From: Pseudomonadota bacterium
GTDB taxonomy: Bacteria > Pseudomonadota > Alphaproteobacteria > Micropepsales > Micropepsaceae
DNA length: 64,000 nt
Direction: 5' to 3'
Assembly: GCA_021804785.1 (NCBI GenBank)
Contig: JAJZGY010000001.1
Location: 62,001 to 126,000 of the forward strand
Shown here: in pieces, positions 1 to 7,282 of the stretch
How the letters are laid out: every line of letters begins with the position of its first letter
Numbering within the stretch: position 1 is the stretch's first letter
Notes under the pieces: generated by a model
What the model saw: only the letters and a program-made list of their open reading frames with translations
Told to the model about the DNA's origin: nothing
Databases searched by the model: none
Made by a program: the position numbers and the translations under genes

Positions 1-1
1 T

Positions 2-262
2 TTGCGCCAATGCTGGCAGGAATGTGTGCTGTTGACTGCACTGTTGAGCGGGATTGCGTCAATGATCCTGGTGACGATGCCGCAGAGTATGCGTGGGTTC
101 AATGATCCGGCGTCCGTGTTGTGGACCAGCATGCTGGCCATCCAGTCGCTGCCTTATCTTGCGACAGTGATAACGGCCGCCATCAGCGCCTGGTCCTATG
201 GCCATCCTGGACGTAAGAAAGCTCCGGCTTTGGACAGTTCGGAACTTGCCGAGGCGGCCTGA
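2..262 (+). CDS. C-terminal end of an unidentified membrane protein (cut by window edge)
   Basis: The reading frame is open from the first bases of the window to a TGA at 262, so this is the tail of a gene starting upstream; the ORF-track start at base 2 is only the edge. Two hydrophobic stretches suited to membrane helices are visible (around residues 9-27 and 42-63), followed by a short polar, charged tail ending in an Ala/Glu-rich segment, as expected for a cytoplasmic C-terminus. No catalytic motif is visible and I do not recognise the family. A multi-helix transporter or permease is plausible, but that is inference. Confidence 0.5.
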   Translation: MRQCWQECVLLTALLSGIASMILVTMPQSMRGFNDPASVLWTSMLAIQSLPYLATVITAAISAWSYGHPGRKKAPALDSSELAEAA

Positions 263-291
263 ACAGTTGGAAGATAACCCTGTCGCAAATA

Positions 292-1701
292 CTAAAGCGC
301 CAGGACCTTTCCGGGATTGAGTATATTATTGGGATCCAGCGCGCGCTTCAGAAGCGCCATGGTGCCAAGTTCAGCCGACGACTTATATCGGGTTATCTCC
401 AAGACCTTCATCACGCCAAGGCCATGCTCGGCGCTGATCGATCCGCCGAAATCGGCTACAATGTCGTGCACGATCCGGCTGATTTCCTCCCACCGAGCAA
501 GAAACGCAGCGCTGTCGGCTCCCACGGGTACCGACAGGTTAAAATGAAGATTGCCATCTCCTATGTGACCAAAGGGAACGGGACGGATTCCGGGTACCAG
601 TGCCCGCACCCTTTCTTCGGCTAGCTCAAGAAAGTCCGGTATCCGGGAAAGCGGCACGGAAACGTCGTGCTTGATCGATCCGCCTTCATATTTTTGCGCT
701 TCAGACATGTCCTCCCGCAATCGCCACAGCGCTAACCGCTGTGCTTCGCTGTCGGCAAACACAGCGTCTTCAACGAGTTTCTCCTGCGATGCGGAGACAA
801 GGGCCGTCTCAATGCTTTCACGCAGGGGAATCTGCGCGCCGCTCTGAGCTTCGACAAGCACATACCATCCGTGAGGACTGGTAAGCGGATCCCGTACACC
901 TTGCATATGTCGCAGAACAAATTCGAGTCCAATCCGGGGCATAATCTCAAACGCCGTGATTAAACCTCCGGTAGCAGCGTTAAGGCGATGAAGGAGATGA
1001 ACTGCAGCAGCCGGGCCCGGAACCGCGCAAAGCGCTGTCACGTGCTGGTCGGGCTTGGGATAGAGCTTGAGCACTGCCGCAGTGATTATGCCAAGCGTAC
1101 CTTCAGCGCCGATAAACAGGTGTTTGAGGTCGTAGCCAGTGTTGTCCTTGCGCAAACTACGCAGCATGTTGAGCACGGTACCGTTGGCAAGCACAGCTTC
1201 AATACCCAGTACCTGTTCACGGGCATTGCCGTAACGCAGCACGTTGACACCACCTGCGTTGGTCGAAAGATTGCCACCAATGGTGCAGCTGCCTTCGGAG
1301 GCAAGGCTGAGCGGGAAATAGCATCCCACTGCGGCGGCGGCCTGCTGTACTTCAGCAAGGATGGTACCGGCCTCCACCGTCACAGACATGGTTTGGGAAT
1401 CGATTTGACGGATGGCGTTCATGCGTGCCAGCGATAGCAGTATCTCCCCGTGAAACGGAATCTGACCGCCGACCAGGCCAGTATTTCCTCCCTGCGGTAC
1501 AACAGCAGTTTTTGTTTGATCGCAGAGCGACAGAACTGCTGCGAGCTCCTCTGTGCACTTGGGTCTGATGAGGAGTGCACAATGGCCGTGATAACGTCCA
1601 CGCCATTCCTCGAGATGAGGTGCGATCTGCTGTGGATCTTCAGAAAATCCATCAGCACCGAGAATGGCTTTGAGCCGCTCTAAGGTGTCGGTCGCTATCA
1701 T
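292..1701 (-). CDS. FAD-linked oxidase (GlcD/D-2-hydroxyacid dehydrogenase family)
   Basis: 469 residues, the usual length for GlcD/DLD-type flavoenzymes that oxidise D-2-hydroxy acids such as D-lactate, glycolate or D-2-hydroxyglutarate. The N-terminal half holds the FAD_binding_4 (PCMH) signature, including VVPQGGNTGLVGGQ and SLASEGSCTIGGNLSTNAGG. The C-terminal half holds the substrate/FAD-oxidase_C signatures PFGHIGDGNLHFN and GGSISAEHGLGV. It starts at 1701, sharing ATGA with the stop of tsaC, so the two are translationally coupled. The exact substrate cannot be read from sequence; D-2-hydroxyglutarate or D-lactate are the likely choices. Electrons would pass to a quinone or cytochrome acceptor, which is family knowledge rather than something seen here. 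Confidence 0.9.
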   Translation of the reverse strand: MIATDTLERLKAILGADGFSEDPQQIAPHLEEWRGRYHGHCALLIRPKCTEELAAVLSLCDQTKTAVVPQGGNTGLVGGQIPFHGEILLSLARMNAIRQIDSQTMSVTVEAGTILAEVQQAAAAVGCYFPLSLASEGSCTIGGNLSTNAGGVNVLRYGNAREQVLGIEAVLANGTVLNMLRSLRKDNTGYDLKHLFIGAEGTLGIITAAVLKLYPKPDQHVTALCAVPGPAAAVHLLHRLNAATGGLITAFEIMPRIGLEFVLRHMQGVRDPLTSPHGWYVLVEAQSGAQIPLRESIETALVSASQEKLVEDAVFADSEAQRLALWRLREDMSEAQKYEGGSIKHDVSVPLSRIPDFLELAEERVRALVPGIRPVPFGHIGDGNLHFNLSVPVGADSAAFLARWEEISRIVHDIVADFGGSISAEHGLGVMKVLEITRYKSSAELGTMALLKRALDPNNILNPGKVLAL

Positions 1702-2645
1702 GAAGCATCCTTAGGTGCGGCCGCGCGTGTCAGACGGTCATTGATCGCTTCGCCCAGCCCGTGGGCGGGGATGGGTACAACTGCGATCTTTGCCGACACC
1801 GCGTCAGCGGCGCGCAGCATTGCGAAAAGATTGGCTGCAGCCTCGCGCAGATCTGCCCCTGCGCTCAAGTTGAAGACATGGCTGGCGCCGGAAGGAAGAT
1901 CGCCTCCAAAGCCTATCAGTGCCTCACTGCTATCGACGCTGCGCGCACCAAGACGCAACTTCGCTTTGGGTGCGTAATGACTGGCCAGCTGACCGGGGGA
2001 CTGGATGCCCCCCTGAGCCCGTGCAAGAGGTCCCGCGATGGCTTCGATCGCTTCGCGGGCAATGGCACCGGGCCGGAGCATGACCGGATCATCACCCACG
2101 CACCCGATAACTGTCGATTCGAGACCAAGTGGGCTCGCCCCTCCATCCAGGATGAGGTCCACCTGTGTCCCGAGGCTCTCCGCCACGTGTTCCGCGGCGG
2201 TTGGCGAGATCTGTCCAGAACGGTTGGCACTGGGGGCAGCGATCGGACGACGGCTTTCCGCCAGTAGGGCCCGAACCACAGGGGCCGATGGCACGCGCAA
2301 CGCCACGGTTTCAAGACCAGCGCTGACCAGAAGTGAGAGCTTTATTTGCGGACGGCGGGGGACGACCAGGGTGAGCGCTCCCGGCCAAAAATGCCGCGCG
2401 AGGCGCCGCGCGGTGTCGGAAAAAATGCCCAGCTGTTCGGCTTGGCTGAGGTCCGAAACGTGTACGATGAGGGGATTGAAGGAGGGCCGCCCCTTGGCAG
2501 CAAATATGCCCGCAACCGCAGTGTCATTGGTTGCATCTGCGCCAAGGCCATAGACAGTTTCAGTCGGAAAAGCGACGAGCCGCCCTGCGCTTAGCAGTTC
2601 GGCGGCCCTCGCAATTGTAGCCCGATCAGCGGCAAACACCGGCAT
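1698..2645 (-). CDS. tsaC: L-threonylcarbamoyladenylate synthase (Sua5/YrdC family)
   Basis: Makes threonylcarbamoyl-AMP from threonine, bicarbonate and ATP, the first step of t6A37 modification in ANN-decoding tRNAs. At 315 residues it is the long Sua5 form: an N-terminal YrdC domain (GRLVAFPTETVYGLGADA near residue 21, then KGRPSFNPLIVHV and the SANRSGQ loop) followed by a C-terminal Sua5 domain containing the SPGQLASHYAPKAKLRL signature. The short TsaC form would lack that second domain. The gene overlaps the downstream FAD oxidase by four bases (ATGA), so they form an operon. Confidence 0.95.
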   Translation of the reverse strand: MPVFAADRATIARAAELLSAGRLVAFPTETVYGLGADATNDTAVAGIFAAKGRPSFNPLIVHVSDLSQAEQLGIFSDTARRLARHFWPGALTLVVPRRPQIKLSLLVSAGLETVALRVPSAPVVRALLAESRRPIAAPSANRSGQISPTAAEHVAESLGTQVDLILDGGASPLGLESTVIGCVGDDPVMLRPGAIAREAIEAIAGPLARAQGGIQSPGQLASHYAPKAKLRLGARSVDSSEALIGFGGDLPSGASHVFNLSAGADLREAAANLFAMLRAADAVSAKIAVVPIPAHGLGEAINDRLTRAAAPKDAS

Positions 2646-2690
2646 GGCAATGAACTTAGGCCAGCACGCGCCAAAGCGCGAGCCCGTTCG

Positions 2691-3281
2691 TCACAGCCAA
2701 GGCACCATGCGTGCGAGGAGGCCATCGCGCCGAATGAACTGATGGTACAATGCCGCTAGGACGTGCAGAACAATCAGGACAATCATGACCCAGGCCAACG
2801 TCACGTGCACCTGGGCAAAATTCTCGGCCAGATGGTGGCGGTCCGGTGCTGCCATGCCCTGATAGAACCAGAATTTGGGCCAATTGAAGAGGCCGAACCA
2901 GGACAAGGGCTTTGGGGCTCCCGAAGTCAGCAGCCAGCCGGCCAGGGGCGTGGCGATGATCAGCACGTAGAAAAGCAGGTGGGTGGCGCGTGCCGCCAGG
3001 CGCAAGGGCGCGGCTAGACCTTCCGGCGGAGGCAGGAACGGGTTCATCAGGCGCCAAATCACTCGCAGGACACTTACCGCAAGCACCGTCAGGCCAACTG
3101 ATTCGTGAAGGTCAAGGAAGGCCCCTCTCATCGGGTCCTGGCGTGGAAAGTCGCCCATGGTAAGTCCAAGGACGATATTGAGCACGACCAGCGCCGCTAT
3201 CAGCCAATGGAGGGTCATTGCGACCAAATCATAACGCAGCTGTGTGTCATTGGGCACCCGGCGCGCGGGGATCGTGCTCAT
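2691..3281 (-). CDS. Cytochrome b561 family protein
   Basis: 196 residues with four strongly hydrophobic helices, the layout of the bacterial diheme cytochrome b561 (CybB-like) family in the inner membrane. Family His residues that could ligate heme are visible in TLHWLIAALV (helix 1), FLDLHESVGLTVL (helix 2) and near LIVLHVLAALYHQF (helix 4). Such proteins shuttle electrons between quinones and partner proteins. A GAGGAT ribosome-binding site lies six to eight bases before the ATG at 3281, supporting this start. It is separated from tsaC by about 45 bases and could be co-transcribed with it. The redox partner is not evident from the neighbours. Confidence 0.9.
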   Translation of the reverse strand: MSTIPARRVPNDTQLRYDLVAMTLHWLIAALVVLNIVLGLTMGDFPRQDPMRGAFLDLHESVGLTVLAVSVLRVIWRLMNPFLPPPEGLAAPLRLAARATHLLFYVLIIATPLAGWLLTSGAPKPLSWFGLFNWPKFWFYQGMAAPDRHHLAENFAQVHVTLAWVMIVLIVLHVLAALYHQFIRRDGLLARMVPWL

Positions 3282-3425
3282 TCTATCCTCGTACTATGTG
3301 TGGATATTGCGAGGATCGATTTTAGGCGGAGGGGAGGGGAGTTGTCACCTTGGCATTCTGTGATCTGCGCTTGACCGCTGCGCTCATAGCTTTTCATAGT
3401 TCAAATGAGCAACCTGAGGATCGTC

Positions 3426-4484
3426 ATGACTGAAACGGCAGCCCGGACCCGACCGGGTCAGAATCTGGACTACCCTTTTTCGGATCGTCCCGAAACTGGC
3501 GCCTATATTGAAGTCGTTAAGGGGGTCTATTGGGTACGCATGCGTTTGCCCTTTCAGCTCAACCATATCAACTTATGGCTGCTCGCGGACGGGGATGGCT
3601 GGACGGTTGTAGACACCGGCGTGCGTGACGAACCCACGGCTCAGGCCTGGACGGAGCTGTTCGACAAGGTGATGCTGGGAAAACCCGTAAAGCGGGTGAT
3701 CGTGACCCATCTGCACCCGGATCACGTGGGTATGGCCGGATGGTTGGTACGCCGCTTTGGCTGCATGTTATGGATGAGCCGCACCGATTATCTTATGTGC
3801 CGCAACTTATGCTTCGATACCGGACTCGAGGCACCAGAAGAGGGTATTCGGTTCTATAAGGCCGCGGGCTTTCCTGAAGATGCGCTGGAGCAGTACCGCA
3901 CGCGCTTTGGCGGCTTCGGCAAGGGCGTTTACCGACTGCCAAACTCCTATCACCGCATGATTGACGGCGATCAGATTGAGATCGGAGATTATTCTTGGGA
4001 GGTTGTTGTAGGGCGGGGACATGCCCCAGAGCATGTGTGTCTGTGGTGTAAAGAAGCGGGTGTATTTATTTCGGGGGATCAGATTTTACCCCGTATTTCC
4101 TCCAATGTTTCCCTTTTCCCTACTGAACCAGAGGCCAATCCTCTACAGGACTGGCTTGATTCCTGCGCCAAGCTTGAAGGCATGGTCGGCGATGATGTGC
4201 TCATTCTACCCTCCCACAATGAGCCCTTTCGAGGTGCAAGGATGCGTTTGCGCGAGCTCATCGAGGGGCATGAGACCAGTCTCTCGGCACTGCACGTGCT
4301 GTGTAGAGAACCCAAGCGTGCGGTTGACTGCTTCCCAGCACTTTTCCGAAGCCGCATTACGGCCGGAAATTTTGGCATGGCCACAGGCGAAAGCCTGGCT
4401 CATCTCAGTTGCTTGATCGCACGGGATCAGATGCGACGCGAACGCGACAAGCACGGCGTGGATTGGTACACCAGTCTCGACTGA
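3426..4484 (+). CDS. MBL-fold metallo-hydrolase
   Basis: Metallo-beta-lactamase superfamily protein of 352 residues. The metal-binding signature THLHPDHVG is present, with later ligands in VVGRGHAPEHVCLW (His), FISGDQILP (Asp) and LPSHNEPF (His), so the dinuclear centre looks complete. The C-terminal portion after the SHNEPF motif (helical, with HLSCLIARDQM) is typical of the longer MBL hydrolases related to the LACTB2/hydroxyacylglutathione hydrolase group. The ORF opens at 3405, but the second ATG at 3426 has AGGA five bases ahead, so I use it. The substrate is unknown; a thioester or a lactone is only a guess. Confidence 0.88.
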   Translation: MTETAARTRPGQNLDYPFSDRPETGAYIEVVKGVYWVRMRLPFQLNHINLWLLADGDGWTVVDTGVRDEPTAQAWTELFDKVMLGKPVKRVIVTHLHPDHVGMAGWLVRRFGCMLWMSRTDYLMCRNLCFDTGLEAPEEGIRFYKAAGFPEDALEQYRTRFGGFGKGVYRLPNSYHRMIDGDQIEIGDYSWEVVVGRGHAPEHVCLWCKEAGVFISGDQILPRISSNVSLFPTEPEANPLQDWLDSCAKLEGMVGDDVLILPSHNEPFRGARMRLRELIEGHETSLSALHVLCREPKRAVDCFPALFRSRITAGNFGMATGESLAHLSCLIARDQMRRERDKHGVDWYTSLD

Positions 4485-4551
4485 TGAGGAGCTGGCGACA
4501 TGCTCGTCGGCAACTCTTTGCTGAACTCCGCTCGGCCTATGGCTCGTCGCG

Positions 4552-5469
4552 TCAGCGCGGCGGAGTTGACTTTGGCATGAGCTCCGCTTGTGGGGATAAA
4601 GAAGGAGTACTGGCGCCTGACACGTCCCGAAACTGGACGACGTGTTGAGGGTAGGGAATGGTAATTCCGGCTTTGTCGAGCGCGAGCTTGACCTTCTTTT
4701 GCAGATCAAAAAGTACGGTCCAGTAATCTGAAGTTGCAGTCCAGCAACGCACGATGATGTCGACCGATGACGCCCCCAAAGAGCCGACAGGGGTTATTGG
4801 AGCCGGATCGTGCAAAATTCGTGGATCGGAGGTGAGCAGGTCAAGAATGATAGCCTGAGCTCTTTCGATATCGTCGCCGTAATCGATACCAACCGTGAAG
4901 TTTATTCGCCGTATAGGTTCACGAGAGTAGTTGATGATAGTACTGGAAAAGATCTTAGAGTTAGGTACTGAAATGTAAATCAGGTCAGCATCGACAAGAA
5001 CCGTGGTAAAAAGACCAATTTCACGTACTGTACCGCCTGCATCAGCGGCACTGATGTAATCGCCAACCCGAAATGGTCGCAAAAACAGGAGCATTGCTCC
5101 AGCCGCTACGTTGGAAAGCGTCCCTTGCAGCGCAAGACCCACAGCAAGGCCAGCTGCACCTAATACGGCAATCAGGCTCGTAGTCTGCACGCCAAAGCGG
5201 CCGAGTACAGCGATCAGCGTTACTGCAATGATGCCATAACGAACAGTAGTGGTTGAAACCGGGACTAGCGTGGCATCGATGCGCCGACTGTGGGTCAAAG
5301 TGCGCTCCAGCCACCGTCCCATCCAGCGCGAGAGCACAAAACCGAAAATAAGAATGACGACGGCTGCGACGAGATTGCTCGCAGCGCCAAAGAGAAAATC
5401 CTCGAGCCGATCGGGGGTGGACAGCACTGGGGCAAGTGGCAGCGCCGCGACAAGGGCTTTGGGGGACAT
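4552..5469 (-). CDS. mscS: MscS-family mechanosensitive ion channel
   Basis: Small-conductance mechanosensitive channel releasing solutes under hypo-osmotic shock, in the inner membrane. Three N-terminal hydrophobic segments precede the conserved pore helix TM3 (GAAGLAVGLALQGTLSNVAAG), followed by the beta domain (LRPFRVGDYI, then VGIDYGDDIERA) and the alpha/beta vestibule. From the start used here it has 305 residues, close to E. coli MscS (286). The ORF extends to 5547, but GGAGG sits five bases before the ATG at 5469 and the upstream part is not MscS-like. It converges on the MBL gene. Confidence 0.93.
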   Translation of the reverse strand: MSPKALVAALPLAPVLSTPDRLEDFLFGAASNLVAAVVILIFGFVLSRWMGRWLERTLTHSRRIDATLVPVSTTTVRYGIIAVTLIAVLGRFGVQTTSLIAVLGAAGLAVGLALQGTLSNVAAGAMLLFLRPFRVGDYISAADAGGTVREIGLFTTVLVDADLIYISVPNSKIFSSTIINYSREPIRRINFTVGIDYGDDIERAQAIILDLLTSDPRILHDPAPITPVGSLGASSVDIIVRCWTATSDYWTVLFDLQKKVKLALDKAGITIPYPQHVVQFRDVSGASTPSLSPQAELMPKSTPPR

Positions 5470-5596
5470 CGCAACCTCCGGGGTTATGCAGCTCTTAGGT
5501 ACATGCAGAACGAACCATACGGGCATGGACTGCCCAGATGTGGTCAACCGACCTTACAGGAGAAAATGCGAATTAGCTCCGTGCACCCTGCAAGCA

Positions 5597-5625
5597 ACAA
5601 AAAGCCCGGGCAAAGCCCGGGCTTT
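5597..5625 (-). terminator. Rho-independent terminator of carD
   Basis: A perfect 11-base inverted repeat (AAAGCCCGGGC, three-base loop, GCCCGGGCTTT at 5601-5625) lies 20 bases beyond the carD stop. On the minus strand the stem is followed by TTTTTGTTG. This is a textbook intrinsic terminator for carD. Confidence 0.9.
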
Positions 5626-5644
5626 GGGGTATCTGGATATGGTA

Positions 5645-6199
5645 TCAGGCTGCCTTTTTAAGCAGCACGGTTTCGACGCGCTTGATTGCCGCCTGTTCAT
5701 CAATGCGCTCTACCGCCGCAACTTCGCGGGCCATGCGGGCCAGGGCGGCCTCATAAAGCTGACGTTCAGAGTAGGACTGCTCAGGCTGCCCTGACGCCCG
5801 GTGCAGATCCCGCACCACTTCGGCGATAGAAACCAAATCGCCCGAATTGATCTTGGCTTCATATTCCTGCGCGCGACGCGACCACATGGTGCGCTTTACC
5901 CGGGCCCTTCCCTTGAGGGTATTCAGCGCCGTCGCCACCACGTCCGGTGAGGATAGTTTACGCATGCCCACGGACTTGGCCTTGGCGACAGGAACCCGAA
6001 GGGTCATCTTGTCTTTTTCGAAGGTAATGACAAACAGCTCAAGCTTGAGGCCGGCAACTTCCTGCTCCTCAATTCGCATAATTTTGCCAACGCCGTGGGT
6101 TGGGTAAACCACGTGATCATTGGACTTGAATTCGGGCTTCTTGTTGGAGTTGGCAGGAACTTTCTTCTTAGTTGTCGCTGCAGCGGTCGTCATATCCAT
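5645..6199 (-). CDS. carD: CarD/CdnL-family RNA polymerase-binding regulator
   Basis: 184-residue CarD_CdnL_TRCF protein. It binds the RNA polymerase beta subunit and stabilises open complexes, notably at rRNA and housekeeping promoters (known for the family). A Lys-rich disordered N-terminus of about 25 residues precedes the RNAP-interaction domain (DHVVYPTHGVGKIMRIEEQE, then LELFVITFEKDKMTLRVPV), and the rest is the helical DNA-binding domain with the conserved WSRRAQEYEAKI. It is monocistronic: its own terminator follows and a long leader of about 300 bases with a promoter-like motif precedes it. GAGGAT lies ahead of the ATG. Confidence 0.95.
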   Translation of the reverse strand: MDMTTAAATTKKKVPANSNKKPEFKSNDHVVYPTHGVGKIMRIEEQEVAGLKLELFVITFEKDKMTLRVPVAKAKSVGMRKLSSPDVVATALNTLKGRARVKRTMWSRRAQEYEAKINSGDLVSIAEVVRDLHRASGQPEQSYSERQLYEAALARMAREVAAVERIDEQAAIKRVETVLLKKAA

Positions 6200-6513
6200 C
6201 CATATCCTCGCGAAAAAAAGCGCTCCGCCCGATCAGCCGCCCAACCGCTGCGAAGTGCGTCGCATTTGAAGGCGCCGCATGCTGCAGCGCAAAAGACCCC
6301 GCTTTTCAGAAACACGGCACGCATCGATTTGCGCTAGGTCCTGGGTTCAGGATTCGGGGACGTCCTGAGGTCAAACACACAAATCTGGCGGGACAGATGC
6401 CTGGGGCGCACGTATTGTGCCGGTCGGACTGCCAAATGCCAATAATGAAGACTATCACGATCCTGGGAAAAAGGGAAGGACGAATCATCGAAGCCGTTGA
6501 AAATACGGCCTTA

Positions 6514-6540
6514 ATTATAGCTTTCGGCGAATTCCCTCAA
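6514..6540 (-). promoter_or_regulatory. Putative sigma-70 promoter in the fdxA-carD gap
   Basis: On the minus strand CTTGAG/TTGAGG (about 6535-6541) and a perfect TATAAT (6514-6519) are spaced 15-16 bases apart. It would fire toward carD, whose start is about 310 bases away, giving a long leader. The remainder of the gap 6200-6606 shows no convincing gene; the 336-residue plus-strand ORF crossing it is a shadow of carD, fdxA and the S4 gene. Confidence 0.45.
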
Positions 6541-6606
6541 GGATTACGGCAGCTTGGCAGTCAGCCCCATCACGCGGCAGCGTTCCTTAAGCCCCCGGCG
6601 CGTGGC

Positions 6607-6945
6607 TTAGCTACCCGTTCCCGGGTTGGGACTAAAGTGTGCCTCGAACTTACCCTCGACCCCATCCCACTCCTTCGCATCTGCGGGAGGAGTGCCCTTC
6701 TGAGTAATGTTGGGCCAGGCCTTGGAATATTCCGCATTGAGACTCAGCCATTTCTCCAAACCCGGCTCAGTATCCGGCTTTATGGCCTCGGGCGGGCATT
6801 CCGGCTCGCAGACGCCGCAATCGATACAAACTTCCGGATCGATCACCAGCATGTTCTCACCCTCGTAGAAGCAGTCCACCGGGCAGACCTCGACGCAATC
6901 CATGAATTTGCATTTGATGCAGGCATCCGTGACGACGAAGGTCAT
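6607..6945 (-). CDS. fdxA: 7Fe (3Fe-4S/4Fe-4S) ferredoxin
   Basis: Soluble electron carrier of the FdxA family, 112 residues. The N-terminal half has the seven-iron cluster pattern: [17 protein letters not shown] (with the Cys spacing typical of one 3Fe-4S plus one 4Fe-4S cluster) and [15 protein letters not shown]. The C-terminal half ([16 protein letters not shown]) is the conserved extension of alphaproteobacterial FdxA. The ORF opens at 6963, but the ATG at 6945 gives the canonical [13 protein letters not shown] start with GGAG upstream. It may be co-transcribed with the S4 and helicase genes upstream, as in many alphaproteobacteria. Confidence 0.95.
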   Translation of the reverse strand: MTFVVTDACIKCKFMDCVEVCPVDCFYEGENMLVIDPEVCIDCGVCEPECPPEAIKPDTEPGLEKWLSLNAEYSKAWPNITQKGTPPADAKEWDGVEGKFEAHFSPNPGTGS

Positions 6946-6987
6946 AAGGCGACTCCGAAGCAAAGGGTGAGGGGCGCGGCAAGCTCC

Positions 6988-7278
6988 TTAAGGCGCTGTC
7001 GCGCTCGGATCAAGCACCGTTTCGACCATCACCTCATAGAGCTGCCTGGCTTCAGGCGCAGACCCGCGACGCTCTCCAAGTCCGAGGACCCTTATCGCCG
7101 CAACCTCGCGACCCAGAGGCAGTGTGACGATGTCCCCACAGCGCAAAATAACAGCAGGCTTTTCCACACGTTGGCCGTTTAGGCGAATGAACCCGGCCAT
7201 GCAGGCGCGCTGGGCCAAAGGCCGGGTGCGGTAAAACCTGGCATGCCATAGCCATTTGTCGATGCGCATGTGGTCCAT
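6988..7278 (-). CDS. S4-domain RNA-binding protein (Hsp15-like)
   Basis: 96-residue protein with an S4 fold at its N-terminus (MRIDKWLWHARFYRTRPLAQ, then GFIRLNGQRVEKPA). It resembles Hsp15, which binds stalled 50S subunits carrying nascent chains; that function is family knowledge. The track ORF starts at 7683, but its first 135 residues only shadow the helicase gene. The credible start is the ATG at 7278 (MDHMRIDKWL), five bases after the helicase TGA, or the in-frame ATG at 7269. The close spacing points to an operon with the helicase. Confidence 0.88.
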   Translation of the reverse strand: MDHMRIDKWLWHARFYRTRPLAQRACMAGFIRLNGQRVEKPAVILRCGDIVTLPLGREVAAIRVLGLGERRGSAPEARQLYEVMVETVLDPSATAP

Positions 7279-7282
7279 TGCG

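Noticed and set aside
6172-7182. Plus-strand ORF of 336 residues over carD, fdxA and the S4 gene
   Set aside because: It overlaps three recognised minus-strand genes on the opposite strand and its translation is Arg/His-rich with no family.
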